Position numbers and translations under genes: made by a program. Positions 20,746-32,040 of a DNA stretch of 64,000 nucleotides are shown here, one piece after another. This stretch comes from Piper betle. Taxonomy: Eukaryota; Streptophyta; Magnoliopsida; Piperales; Piperaceae. Location of the stretch: the NCBI GenBank assembly GCA_033002965.1, contig JAURVB010003427.1:1-64000 (forward strand), given 5' to 3'. Every line of letters starts with the position of its first letter. Position 1 is the first letter of the stretch. The notes beneath the pieces are model-generated. The model was not told the origin of the DNA. It saw nothing but the letters and a program-made list of their open reading frames with translations, and searched no databases.

Positions 20746-23591
20746 TGTAACACCCTGTTTCGGCTCACCCGTGAACCAACCCGGAAATGTCACCGGCGAC
20801 CGAACCGTTCGCTAATCTACTAGATTTGGTTAAGCCGACCAGGATCTACTCTCGGCGTCTCAAGATGGAGATGCAAATATGAAATGCATGAATGGGAACG
20901 ATTGGGTTCTAACGCGGTCCTACATGCATGCTATGATGTACAAGCAAAATAAGACAAAACAACAAATGAGAAACCAAAAGAAAATATATACTATTTTATG
21001 AAAATACGATAACACATAACAATCTACCATGACATTAAATCATTATCTCATTCGTTTTTACCCGAGCCGAGTCTGAACTCCAAGGCTCCCTACTCATTCA
21101 TATTTATCAGTTCGTTTCATAACAAGTAATTCATTCAAACAAACACATCAAAATTATCATTTACATAACAATAACACACCATCATTATACATACGTTACA
21201 CGCGGCAGGTACATGTGTGCGCGGTTCTGTGCTGCTCCTCCGCAGTCCCGACAGCTTTCATCGCTCGCATTCCTCACCTACATATATATAGAAAAACCAT
21301 CAGTAACGAGTGTTACCGGCCCGGAAAATAACTAATATCAATCTGGCACAGGAGAGCAAACTCTCCTGTTGAATCAAAACCATATACTTCCTCAAGAACT
21401 CTCATCAGGGCACATACGGGAGCCGTCTCGTCGGGCCGTGCCTGGGTCGACAGCGTCCCCTTTCTTTCTCATTCTCATACCTTGGCCATTTCTCTATCGC
21501 TTCTCGCATCAAATTTCATTCCTTACCGCCCTCTGCACCTTCCATATTACTCCTGGCCTTGAGCACAAAGGCCGAGCACTCTCAGGCAGTCGCCTTCAGT
21601 ACCCTTTGAACCACAAGTCTAGACATGCGCTGCATTGCAGTACCCGTAAACCTCCACACTTCTCCGGGTTTGAGGAACTCAAAGGTGGAGTTGTCCGGAT
21701 CCTTCGGGAACGAAGTGGGTTCTCCCCAGCTCCAGAGCCCGCTCTTCCGAGCACACGCCCTATCTGAAGACGTGGCCGCAAGTAACCCTCATCCCATCTC
21801 TCACCGAAAATGTTAAAACTATACATATATAGGCCTGGGTTGGGATTTATACAATAGGCCCAAAGGCAACTTGAACTGGATCTGAAGTTCGAAAACAAAC
21901 TCGAGGGATCTCATCCTCGAGGGTTATTAATCCAAAAAAACTGTTGGCTAAATGGCCCGAGTTAAGTGGGATCCGATAAAACTCCACTTAACTCGTCCTG
22001 CACAGGATAAATCAAATGCACAATAGAGTAGCGTAAATCAGAGAACGAGTCCTAAACGGACCTGGTAGAAGCTCCAAACGGGTCCACGCGCCTAGGCGGC
22101 GAGCTCCTACACCGTACCTACACAATCAAGCTAAAAACTAACGCCCGCATGATGAATCACACATCCTATAGCATGCACACACAATCAACACAATCACTCA
22201 TCAATTAACACACATCAACCTATATCAATTCTAGCAAGCCTACTTAAGCTAATTTGCATTAGATCATGATCATTACCTAGTTACCCTAATTTATTTCTTA
22301 GCCTCCATTTTTAACACCACTCAATCAAGCAAATTTCATATTTTATCCTTAATCAAATCTACATTTATATATATTATTATAACATACAATTCACCAATCC
22401 TAGCATGCAATTCTAATAATCAATACTTTCAAATAATTAAATTAAAATAAATTATACCTCGCGTCGTCGAAAATCGGCGACGGCTAGGGTTTCCGTTTCG
22501 TGGCTCGAAACTCGAATTCGGCACCTAGCGGAGTCCGAAGTCCAATCAGATTGGACCAGGTGTGTTCGGCGGATGATCCGGCGAATTTCCCACGAATCCA
22601 ATTTTCCGGCGGTTTTCCGGCGAGTGTCGGCAAATTTCGGCGGTTTTCCGGCGACGATTCGGGACGGAGCAATCAGGGGGTCTATCGGCACCAGCTCGAT
22701 GAGCTTGGTCCGATGGCGGTGTCAAACAAGGTAGCCGAGGCGGCGATGGCCGTCGACGGCGGCGTCGAAAATGGGCGGCGGTGGCGGCGTACTTCGATCG
22801 GGGCTCCGGCCGGCCTCGACGGCGGTCAGGATGATGGGGGAAACTTTGGCAACGGCGAGGGGGTGGTCGTCGGGGTCACAGCGGTGGCGGCGGCGGCGAC
22901 CGAACGGCGGCGGAATCCGGCTTGGAGTGGCGACGGCCGAGGCGGTTTCGTGGGGCGATTCCGACGTCCTGGCGACGAGATGGTGGCCGGGGTGGGTCGT
23001 GGCGGCATGGCGACTGCACGGCGGGGCAGGGCGGCGTTGATCGGCGGCAGCGCGGCATCGGCGGCGGCGGTGGCAGCAACACACAATGACGGCGGCTAGG
23101 GTTTAGGGTGAGGAAGGTGTCGGGGAAGATGAAGGGGCGTGCGATGGCATTTTTGTAAATTAAACTTGACTCGACTCCGACTCGAGTCAATAATAATAAC
23201 TATCTCCTAATAAATCCAAAAAATCCAAAAAAATTTGGAAAAATCCCGTAAAATCAAACGAACACAACAACATCCAAATGATATGTTCTATAACTAATAA
23301 CCCACCCGAATATAATCCAAAGCGTCTTAATGCGTTATTCGGCCTAAAACTATTCTACGATCAAATAAAAATAACAATCAATACTGTATACCTCCATATA
23401 CTTGATAACCCATTTCTCATCATCTTTTAGGCATTATCATCGTACACTTGAGCATACATGACTCTCATCGCTCATAACTCACAGCTGGCCTCAACTCAGC
23501 TCGCGGTCCATGAAGCTGACTCGACTCAAACCGACAGTTGAACCGACTGGTTCACTCCCGTAAAACTCTGACTCGAGTCACGGGTTTTACA
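20746..23591 (-). mobile_element. Family-A solo LTR, perfect TSD
   Basis: Plus text starts TGTAACACCCTGTTTCGGC at 20746 and ends GAGTCACGGGTTTTACA at 23591 (2846 bp). It is flanked by GCAAA at 20741-20745 and GCAAA at 23592-23596. Both ends carry intact TG/CA, the terminal hairpin GGCTCACCCGTGAACC is at 20762-20777, and the GC-rich block is complete at 22480-23100. It is very close in sequence to the copy at 58151-61060. It is one of the youngest insertions in the nest. The long readings in 22500-23100 are artefacts of the GC-rich LTR block. Confidence 0.95.
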
Positions 23592-23934
23592 GCAAAACTG
23601 TCTCGCAACATATAATATAAATCATAACAATAAATCATGTTCTCTAAAATATAAAATAACCGTCCCACAGTCTCGGACCGTTTCCCATGGCCACATTTAT
23701 AACACAAGAGAATAATAAGGAAGTCCAACATTATTATCGATTCACCATACCTAGGTTGGTAAAAGAACCACCAACCACACTTCTATTCTTTAGTCCAAAG
23801 CTGCTCACCTGCGGAGGCAATTTCGCATTAGTGATAAAACCACTAAACCGCATAATTAAATGAAACAAGTTAATAAAATCCCTATTATCATTTCACCCAT
23901 TTTTTATTATAGTTTCACAAGTATTTTAGTAATT

Positions 23935-25283
23935 ATCTCTCAAGTCATTCTGAGATTAGTAATTTGTCTCTCAGGTCATTCTGAGATTAGTAAAAGTCAT
24001 CTCCCAGCTCATTCTGAGATTAGGTGGTCTCCCAATTCATTTTGAGATTAGTCATGGTCTCCCAGATCATTCTGAGATTAGAAATCGTCTCCCAGCTCAT
24101 TCTAAGATTAGGTGGTCTCTCAATTCATTTTAATATTAGTCATGGTTTCCCAGTTCATTCTGAGATTAGAAATTATCTCCCAGCTCATTCTGAGATTAGG
24201 TGGTCTACCAATTCATTTTGAGATTAGTCATGGTCTCCCAGTTCATTCTAAGATTAGAAATTGTCTCCCAGCTCATTCTGAGATTAGGTGGTCCCCAATT
24301 CATTTTGAGGTTATTCATTGTCTCCCAATTCATTCTGAGATTAGAAATTGTCTCCAAGCTCATTCTGAGATTAGGTGGTCCCCCAATTCTTTTCGAGGTT
24401 AGTCATGGTCTCCCAGTTCATTCTAAGATTAGAAATTGTCTCCCAGCTCATTCTGAGATTAGGTGGTCCCTCAATTCATTTTGAGGTTAGTCATGGTCTC
24501 CAATTCATTCTAAAATTAGAAATTGTCTCCCAGCTCATTCTTAGATTAGGTGGTCCCCCAATTCACTTTGAGGTTAGTCATGGTCTCCCAGTTCATTCTG
24601 AGATTAGAAAATTGTCTCCCAGCTCATTCTGAGATTAGGTGGTCCCCCAATTCATTTTGAGGTTAGTCATGGTCTCCAAATTCATTCTGAAATTAGAAAT
24701 TGTCTCCCAGCACATTCTTAGATTAGGTGGTCCCCCAATTCATTTTGAGGTTAGTCATGGTCTCCCAGGTCATTCTGAGATTAGAAAATTGTCTCCCAGC
24801 TCATTCTGAGATTATGTAGTCCCCCAATTCATTTTGAGGTTAGTCATGCCTCCCAGTTCATTCTGAGATTAGAACATTGTCTCCCGGCTCATTCTGAGAT
24901 TAGGTGGTCTCTCAATTCATTTTGAGATTAGTTATGGTCTCCCAGTTCATTCTAAGATTAAAAATTGTCTCCTAGCTCATTCTAAGATAAGGTGGTCTTC
25001 CAATTCATTTTGAGATTGGTCATGGTCTCTCAGTTCATTTTGAGATTAGAAATTATCTCCCAGCTCATTCTGAGATTAGGTGGTCTCCAATTCATTTTGA
25101 GATTAGCCATGGTCTTCCAGTTCATTCTGAGATTAGAAATTGTCTCCCAGCTCATTCTGAGATTAGAAAATGTCTCCCAACTCATTCTGAGATTAGGTGG
25201 TCTCCCAATTCATTTTGAGATAGTCATGGTCTCCCAGTTCATTCTGAGATTAAAAATCTTCTCCTAGCTCATTCTGAGATTAG
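23935..25283. repeat. Minisatellite with about 87-bp higher-order unit in the B2 solo LTR
   Basis: About 15 copies of a three-part unit. The subunits are close to TCTCCCAGTTCATTCTGAGA + TTAGAAATTG, TCTCCCAGCTCATTCTGAGA + TTAGGTGG, and TCTCCCAATTCATTTTGAGA + TTAGTCATGG, each 28-30 bases. The three subunits alternate in fixed order, a true higher-order organisation. Because 87 is a multiple of three, readings such as those at 24112-24632 stay open with SQFILRL motifs. They are not genes. Confidence 0.97.
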
Positions 25284-26130
25284 TGCTGACAAAGGCTACT
25301 AATTTGGGAAAATACAACATTTCATATAGTTATACCAATTTGAGAAAATATAACATTTCAAATAATTATACGGACACACAAAGTAATTTTAAAGGTGCGT
25401 CCCTATGTCAGATTGAGTCAATTCCTTGACCCCGATTGCGTTACAGCACATAGTGGTCGAATCTGGGCTCAGGCTTACTAAGGCTGCCAAGAAGGGAAAG
25501 TAGAACATTTCAAATGATTATACGGACCTGGATATTTCAAACTCGCAACTACGCCCAACGATGTTAATCTGAACGAGAACATAAAATTATACATAAGTAT
25601 AATATTATTCGAGTAGGAATTCATGCAACTAATATGACTAATATATATATATCACTATTAAAATTCAATAATATTAAATATTAAATTATTCAGGTGATTT
25701 AATTATTTAAGTCCTACTTTACATTTTAAATTAATTATCTAAATCATAAATAATGCCTAACAATTGATAAAATAATTATTACTAATAAACATGTATTTAA
25801 TTTTCTTTTGCGACGATAATTACTTAACCCCGATCTTGATGATTTAGTTTACGGTTATAATTTTTTTATCGCTACTATTATTTATAACAATTTAATTAAT
25901 TAAGTTGTTCGATTAAATTATTTAAAATAATTTGTATTATTTAAAATTATTCGACTCAATAAAGTTTCGAACTTTATTTATTTTCATTATTATATTTAGG
26001 TTCGGCGCTAGTGATTGTTACCCGACTATAGTTTAATAACCCATTAAAATAATTATTTTTAAAGATTTATTACGTGTTCGTATTATTTTTAACTCGAGTC
26101 GGTATCGAGTCAACCTATATTTACAAAACT
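25284..26130. other. AT-rich part of the B2 solo LTR
   Basis: No gene. The sequence parallels 34860-35830 in the right B2 LTR (GAGTCAATTCCTTGACCCC, then AT-rich text with AATTAATTAAGTTGTTC). It is part of the LTR. Confidence 0.85.
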
Positions 26131-26144
26131 ACCACCCTCCTTCG

Positions 26145-26173
26145 TCTTCTTCTTCTTCTTCTTCTTCTTCTTC
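26145..26173. repeat. (CTT)n microsatellite
   Basis: About nine CTT triplets in the B2 solo LTR. The corresponding place in other B2 LTRs (28540, 35830) has shorter CTT-rich text. Confidence 0.9.
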
Positions 26174-27291
26174 CCATCGCCACTCTTCTCTGCACCAAAA
26201 CCAGACCATGCCCTTCTTCCCCACCCCTTTTCGTGGCACCCAAACCCAGAATCACGTCCTCCCTCAACTTCAACCTTCTTCAGCAACCAATTGGAAGCCT
26301 AAAGTGCGTGTTTTACAGCAATTAACCAAGACGACCATGTGCTGCACTATGGCGCCCAACTCATGGCCTGTTCTTCTTCTCCTAGCCTCAAGACCCCTCT
26401 TTTCTTGCACCTTGCTCCAATTCAGATGATCCACGACCTCAGGCCGGCCTCAAAACAGTAAGGATCAGCCACCTTTGGACGTTGCATGGAGTATGGTCAT
26501 CCTCCCCACTTCTGCATGTCGCTGCCATGAATTCCGGCGAGAAGGTGGTCTGTAGTGGATTGTTCCGGCGGCCTGAACTACTGTGATGGAACCCATGATG
26601 CTGTCGACAAAGCACAACTGGCGTTTGCCCCTCTGAAGCTTCCATTACAGCATCAATTGCAGCAAAACGTTGCCACTTCCGTCACCCTTGCAACTCCGCC
26701 CCCTCACAGCTGCAATTCTGCCACCCACTGGAAAACATGGACATGACAAGCCATCCCTTCGACCCAGCAACCAGAGGGGTTGTCAAGGGTGTGAGGGGAA
26801 GCCTTGTAAACTTGTTTACAGTTGCCCATCTCGCCAGCAATTTGCACCCGTCAGCCATGGACGGGATTTCAGTTTTCCAGTCTAGTTTAGTTCTTTTCTT
26901 TCTTGTTGATTTGAGACTTAAGTTACATGATTAACAAGCTTACTATCAATTAAAAAGAACATGCATACAAACTAAGAATAGGGAGATAAGAAGGATACCC
27001 AATAAATGAAGAAGCCCTAGTAAGGAAGAGGAGAACTAGGCGGCTAAGGTGAGGAAGACGCCCTTACACCCATATGTGAAAAATGACGTCCCCTTTCCAA
27101 ATTTATAAAAATGAAAATGATGGCTAGGGTACGTGAAAACACCTCTACACTCGTATTTCATTTAACCAGGTAAATAATAAAATGGGTAAATAATTAACCG
27201 GGTAGAATTAACCCGGTAAAGAAAATATAACACGTTCGATCTTTCCCGAACTGCGTCCGCATCTAATTTTTTTTTTTACACAGTCTTTACA

Positions 27292-28554
27292 AATCCCATG
27301 CATGCGCACACACGCTACATGGCCCACAGGCTGTAGTTACTAATATTTTTCATTGACTCACCCTCTCGGTATCACAAGTGCATAATGAGCCTTCTTGCGC
27401 CACTGTGCACTGTTACCCCTTTCGGCATGCGGGCAAGTGTTTAATCTTTCCAAGGGGTGCTGCCTTATGCCGAATTGAGTCGAGCCCAGTTGCATTCCAA
27501 CGCATGGTGGTCAGATACTCAAGTCAACAAGGACTCCCACATAGTAATTTTAAACGGTGCGGCCCCATGCCGGATAGAGTCAATTCCTTGACCCCAGTTG
27601 CACTCGGTTGCAAGGTGGTCGAATGTGGGCTCACGCCGACCAGGGCTGCCAAAAAGGGAAAATACAACATTTCAAATAATTATACTGACCTGAATAGTTC
27701 GTAAGTGAACCTGCAACTATGACTAATGATCCTAACCTTAACGAGAAAATAAAATTATAAACAAGTATAATTTTATTCGAGTAGAAATGCTTGCAACTCT
27801 CACTAATCGATATCATGATTAAAATTCAACAATATTAAATATTAAATTATTCATGTGACATAATTATTTAAATCCTACTGTACATTTTAAATTATTTATC
27901 TAAATTATAGTTCACACTTAACAAATGATAAAATAATTATCAACTTATAAACAAATATTTAATTACTATTATTAGTATATTTTCCTTCAGTTATAATTTT
28001 TAATCGCTATCATTATTCATAGAAATTTAATTAATTAAGTTGTTCGATTAAATTATTTAAAATAATTTGTATTATTCTAATTCAAAGATATTACTAATAC
28101 AATTATTTGAAATTATTCAACTCAATAAAGTTTTAAACTTTATTTATTTCCATTATGCTATTTAGGTTCAATGCTTATGATTTTTACAAGATTATAGTTT
28201 ATGAACCCATTTTCTACCTTACTAACCTATTATCAAAATAATCACATTATTTACCTAATATTAAATTTAATATGATAAAGGTAAAATTTTTATTTTATTA
28301 ATTACTTATAACCATCTGATTTAAATTAATCGCTTGTAGTACGCCAATTAATTATCGACCATTTTTCATTACCGTATTTTTATTAACTTATGGTGATTTC
28401 GTACAATAATTAATTAGTTTAACAACTTTAATTATTTTTAAAGATTTCTTATGATTTAGTATTATTTTTAACTCGGGCCGGTGTCAAGTCAACCATTATT
28501 TACAGATCTGTCATTTTCTTCTGCCCCAACGTTCTTCTTCTCCTACCTTCTTCT
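27292..28554 (-). mobile_element. B2 left LTR, second part
   Basis: Resumes with the TSD AATCC and CATGCATGCGC, matching 34590-35860 of the right LTR, up to the TSD CTTCT (28550-28554) of the TRIM array. The protein-like reading at 27378-27704 lies in this LTR and has no family match that I can see. Confidence 0.9.
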
Positions 28555-29856
28555 TGTAATGACCCAGCCCAAAGTGCAACGTAATGGGCTGAGTCATCTC
28601 TTTAAAATTGGTACCCCGGAAGTTAAATATCTATAGTCCATTCCGACTTATAAACAGGATCTTCTCCCAGTAGGTATTAGATGTGGAACTAAGTTGAGGG
28701 ATCTCACAATCCACCCACCTTAGGAAATTTCGTCCCCGAAATGCCTATTACTTGGCCCGTTGCTAGCCCCAGCCCACGTCCTTTCTGGCCCGTGACCGGC
28801 AGCCTAGCCAACGTTTCTAGTCTTGGCCAGTTGCTAGCCCCAGCCCACGACCTTTTTGGCCCGTGACCGGCAGCCTAGCCAACGTCCCTAGTCCATCCCA
28901 CCATCTAACACGAAACCAGGTCGAGCTCTGATACCATTTGTAACGACCCAGCCCAAAGTGCAACGTAATGGGCTAAGTCATTTCGTGAAAATGGGTACCC
29001 CGGAAGTTAAAGATCTCTAGTCCACTCCCACTTATAAACAGGATCTTCTCCCAGTAGGTATTAGATGTGGGACTAAGTTGAGGGATCTCACAATCTACCC
29101 ACCTTAGGAAATTTCGTCCCCGAAACACCTATATTTGGCCCGTTGCTAGCCCCAACTCACGTCCTTTCTGGCCCGTGACCGGCAGCCTAGCCAACGTTTC
29201 TAGTCTTGGCCCGTTGCTAACCCCAGCCCACGACCTTTTTGGCCCGTTACCGGCAGCCTAGCCAACGTCCCTAGTCCATCCCACCATCTAACACGGAACC
29301 AGGTCGGCTCTGATATCATTTGCAATGACCCAGCCCAAAGTGCAACGTAATGGGCTAAGTCATTTCTTTAAAATGGGTACCCCGAAAGTTAAAGATCTCT
29401 AGTTCATTCCCACTTATAAACAGGATCTTCTCCCAGTAGGTATTAGATGTGGGACTAAGTTGAGGGATCTCACAATCCACCCACCTTAGGAAATTTCGTC
29501 CCCGAAATGCCTATTCTTGGCCCGTTGATAGCCCCAGCCCACGTCCTTTCTGGCCCATGACTGGCAGCCTAGCCAACGTTTCTAGTCTTGGCCAATTGCT
29601 AGCCCCAGCCAACGACCTTTTTGGCCCATGACCGGCAGCCTAGCCAACATCCCTAGTCCATCCCACCATCTAACACGGAATCAGATCTGCTCTGATACCA
29701 TTTGTAATGACCCAGCCCAAAGTGCAACGTAATGGGCTAAGTCATGTCTTTAAAATGGGTACCCTGGAAGTTAAAGATTTATAGTCCATTCCCACTTATA
29801 AACAGGATCTTCTCCCAGTAGGTATTAGATGTGGGACTAAGTTGAGGGATCTCACA
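28555..29856 (-). mobile_element. Tandem TRIM array: 4 LTRs and 3 internal units
   Basis: LTRs at 28555-28708, 28939-29092, 29321-29474 and 29703-29856 (each 154 bp). Internal units at 28709-28938, 29093-29320 and 29475-29702 (228-230 bp). Each internal unit has a polypurine tract complement (ATCCACCCACC or a variant), two copies of a 75-bp-class repeat (GGCCCGTTGCTAGCCCC...AGCCTAGCCAACG) and a PBS complement. The middle PBS is altered: its minus-strand reading is TGATATCAGAGC at 29307-29318. The outer flanks are a perfect TSD, CTTCT at 28550-28554 and 29857-29861, so the array behaves as one insertion. It has no coding capacity. Confidence 0.95.
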
Positions 29857-30788
29857 CTTCTTTGCACCAAAAACCAAACATGATGTCTTCTTCTTCAACC
29901 CAAAACCAGATCACATCCATGTCAGCATAAAGCTTGTGCTTTACAGCAACTATCCATGTCAAACTCTGTTCTGCACCAAGGCGTGTGATGCCTGGCCAGC
30001 AGCACTGTCGGGACTACAAGGTGAACTCCGTCCGGCCAGCAACACTGCCAGAAACACTCCCCTTCTCCCTGCACAACAACCCAATGTCAAGGCCAAGCGC
30101 TGTGAGCATGCACGGCGTGAGCCTTGGCCGGCGAACTGTTATGAATGTCTCAAATCCCTCACAACATTGTCCATTATCCCCATCCTTGAAATTTTGCCCA
30201 CTAACAGGTGCAATTCTGCCACCCACAGGAAACTAGGGACATGGCGAGCCATCCCTTCGACCCAGCATTCAAAGAGATTGCCGGGAGTGTTAGGGGATGC
30301 CTTGCAAACTTGGTTACAGTCGCCCATCTTGCCAACATTTCAAACTCATCGGCCATGGCGAAATTTCAGTTTTCAGTTTGGTTTTCTTTTCTTTCTTGAT
30401 GATATAAGACTTTAATTCTCATGATTATCAAGCTTATTATTCATAAAAAGAAATATGCATGCATGAAAATTAAGAATAGGGAGATATGAGGAATACCCAA
30501 GCAAGGAGGAAGAAGCAGCACCAGTAAGGAATAAGAGAAGAAAATGAGAATGAAGGTTGCTAGGGTGAGGAGGACGTCCTTATAAAAAATAAAATGAAAA
30601 TGACGGCTAGGGTATGTGAAAACACCCCAACACTCGCATTTCATTTAACCAGGTAACCAGGTAAATAATAAAATATAATTAACGAGATAGAATTAACCCG
30701 GTAGAGAGTATAATATAATTAATATTATTAATTCTCCAATGTTTGATCCTTCCCCGACTTAGTCGATTTTTTTTTCACAATCTTTACA
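29857..30788 (-). mobile_element. B2 left LTR, third part
   Basis: Matches 35860-36832 of the right LTR (TTTGCACCAAAA near 29862 against 35868) and ends TCTTTACA next to the polypurine tract. The overlapping readings at 29934-30415 on both strands are shadows within the LTR; equivalents occur at 35912-36447. Confidence 0.9.
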
Positions 30789-30825
30789 ATCTCCCCAGCT
30801 TGGAAATATTTTGTCCCCGAAATAT
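30789..30825 (-). promoter_or_regulatory. Polypurine tract of the B2 element
   Basis: Plus text ATCTCCCCAGCTTGG and TTTTGTCCCCGAAATATC. The minus strand ends in GGGGAGAT directly before TGTAAAGA. It is shared with B1 at 15159. Confidence 0.85.
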
Positions 30826-30869
30826 CATAACAGGCAACAGAACAATCATGATTAATTTTATCTTCGAGA

Positions 30870-31345
30870 TCAGTTCATGCTACAATGATAAGAATCTAAT
30901 GCCACGAATAGGCTAGGGTATTTCCTTGCCATTTCTTGTTCAGTCTCCCATATAGTTGCATTTGACCCCTGATTTTTCCACAATGCTTTTACCAAAGAAA
31001 TTTCCTTGTTCCTGAGTGTCTTTATTTCTCTTGCCAGGATGCGAATTGGCTTTTCCTCGTAGGTTAAATTTGATTATAGCTCTAAGTCTTCACAGTTTGT
31101 GATTATATAATCTTCATCTCGTACATATTTCTTTAGCATTGAGACATAGAAAACATTGTCTACTCCAACTAGGCTTGGTGGTAATGCTAGTTTATATGCA
31201 CAATTTCGATCTTGATCCAAGATTGGGAATGGTCCTATGAATCTTGGCTTCAACTTCCTTGATGTTCTAAATCTGATCACCCCCTTCGTAGGAGATGTCT
31301 TTAGGTACACAAACTCCCCAACTTGGAACTCTAGGTCCATCCTTC
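30870..31345 (-). pseudogene. B2 integrase C-terminus and chromodomain
   Basis: The 88-codon reading at 31074-31340 contains QVGEFVYLKTSP, KLKPRFIGPFPIL (GPF/Y module) and VFYVSMLKKYV. After a stop-containing joint near 31070, the same strand continues with ILAREIKTLRNKEISLVKAL and ATIWETEQEMARKYPSLF, a chromodomain, to about 30890. This module is believed to guide chromovirus integration into heterochromatin. It lies directly before the polypurine tract, as expected. Stops at the joint make it a pseudogene. Confidence 0.88.
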
Positions 31346-32040
31346 GAGTACCATCATAACTCTTCTGTCAATCCTGAGCTATCTTAAGCCTTTACTGAAT
31401 GAGTTTCACCTTTTCAATTGCTTCCCTCACCATCTCTTGCCCGACTATAACTACTTCGGTAGATTCCAGCAAGCACGATGGAGACGTGCAAGGCCTACCA
31501 TATAAGGCTTCAAATGGTGCCATCCCTATACTGGCTTGGTAAGAGTTATTGTAGGTAAATTCAGCCAAGGCTAAGTGTTTCTCCCATTCACCTCCCTAGT
31601 CAAGAATGCAAGCTCTCAACAAATCATCCAAAGTTTGAATAGTCCTCTCACTCTAACCATCAGTTTGGGGATGATATGTTGTACTCAACTTTATTACCAT
31701 TTGGTATGTTCGCTTTAAATTCTTATACATTTTAGTAAGTCCAGGGTGTATCGAGAACTTTGAGCGATGATCCTCCTCCAAGATATTCCGTCTCAGTGCA
31801 TCATCCTTGGGTACACACAACCTTCCTCTAAATCTAATCACACTATTGGAATCAGCTACACTGTCAGGAGTCTTGTCCAACATTCCATTTAGCTCATCAT
31901 CACCCATTTGTGCTAGCTTAACACAATCAATTAAATCATTGGAAATAACCAAATTTGCCAGTAGCCATGTTAATTGCTCCACAGGGTTGATAGCCACCAC
32001 TTCTGCTGACATGGACCAAAGTCTAACTAGCTCTTAACTT
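31346..32040 (-). pseudogene. B2 integrase with deleted catalytic core
   Basis: The reading at 31653-32012 contains the sequence before the integrase zinc finger (RFRGRLCVPKDD) and HPGLTKMYKNLKRTY, where it jumps straight to IKLSTTYHPQTDG. In intact integrases these two blocks are separated by the remainder of the HHCC finger and most of the DDE core. The joint near 31700 therefore removed the two catalytic aspartates, while the region of the third acidic residue (after TDG) remains. Further on, the frame reads AEFTYNNSYQASIGMAPFEA with stops. The protein cannot be catalytically active. Identity is secure from the flanking motifs. Confidence 0.88.

Larger units (their letters stand above)
20654..27291 (-). 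mobile_element. B2-family solo LTR inserted in the B2 LTR
   Basis: Starts TGTAATGACCCGCCC at 20654 and ends CAGTCTTTACA at 27291, flanked by a perfect TSD AATCC (20649-20653 and 27292-27296). No internal region is present, so it is a solo LTR left by intra-element recombination. Without the family-A LTR inside it, it is about 3.8 kb. The excess over 2.7 kb is explained by the minisatellite, which replaces about 300 bases of the ordinary LTR. Confidence 0.92.

Noticed and set aside
22500..23099. A 199-codon + strand reading and several overlapping readings on both strands
   Set aside because: They lie in the CpG-rich block of a family-A LTR. High GC removes stop codons in all frames. The reverse-oriented copy at 58590-59270 gives equally long readings that are not conserved as protein.
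24112..24632. Repeated open readings with SQFILRL motifs
   Set aside because: They come from translation of the 87-bp minisatellite, whose period is a multiple of three.
23935..25283. CRISPR array
   Set aside because: The interspersed repeats have no unique spacers. All subunits are related to each other, and the window is plant DNA.
28555..29856. 5S rRNA-derived promoter in the TRIM LTR, as in Cassandra
   Set aside because: Only a short word resembling GGAAGTTAA is present and in the opposite orientation. No A box, intermediate element or C box in the right spacing could be seen.
29934..30415. Protein-like readings of 100-159 codons
   Set aside because: They lie inside the B2 LTR and overlap on both strands. 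The counterparts at 35912-36447 differ by frame changes, as expected for non-coding LTR sequence.
30582..30590. TATA box for the B2 LTR (TTATAAAA)
   Set aside because: It lies only about 200 bp from the LTR outer edge in a 2.7-kb LTR, and nothing else supports it as the transcription start.
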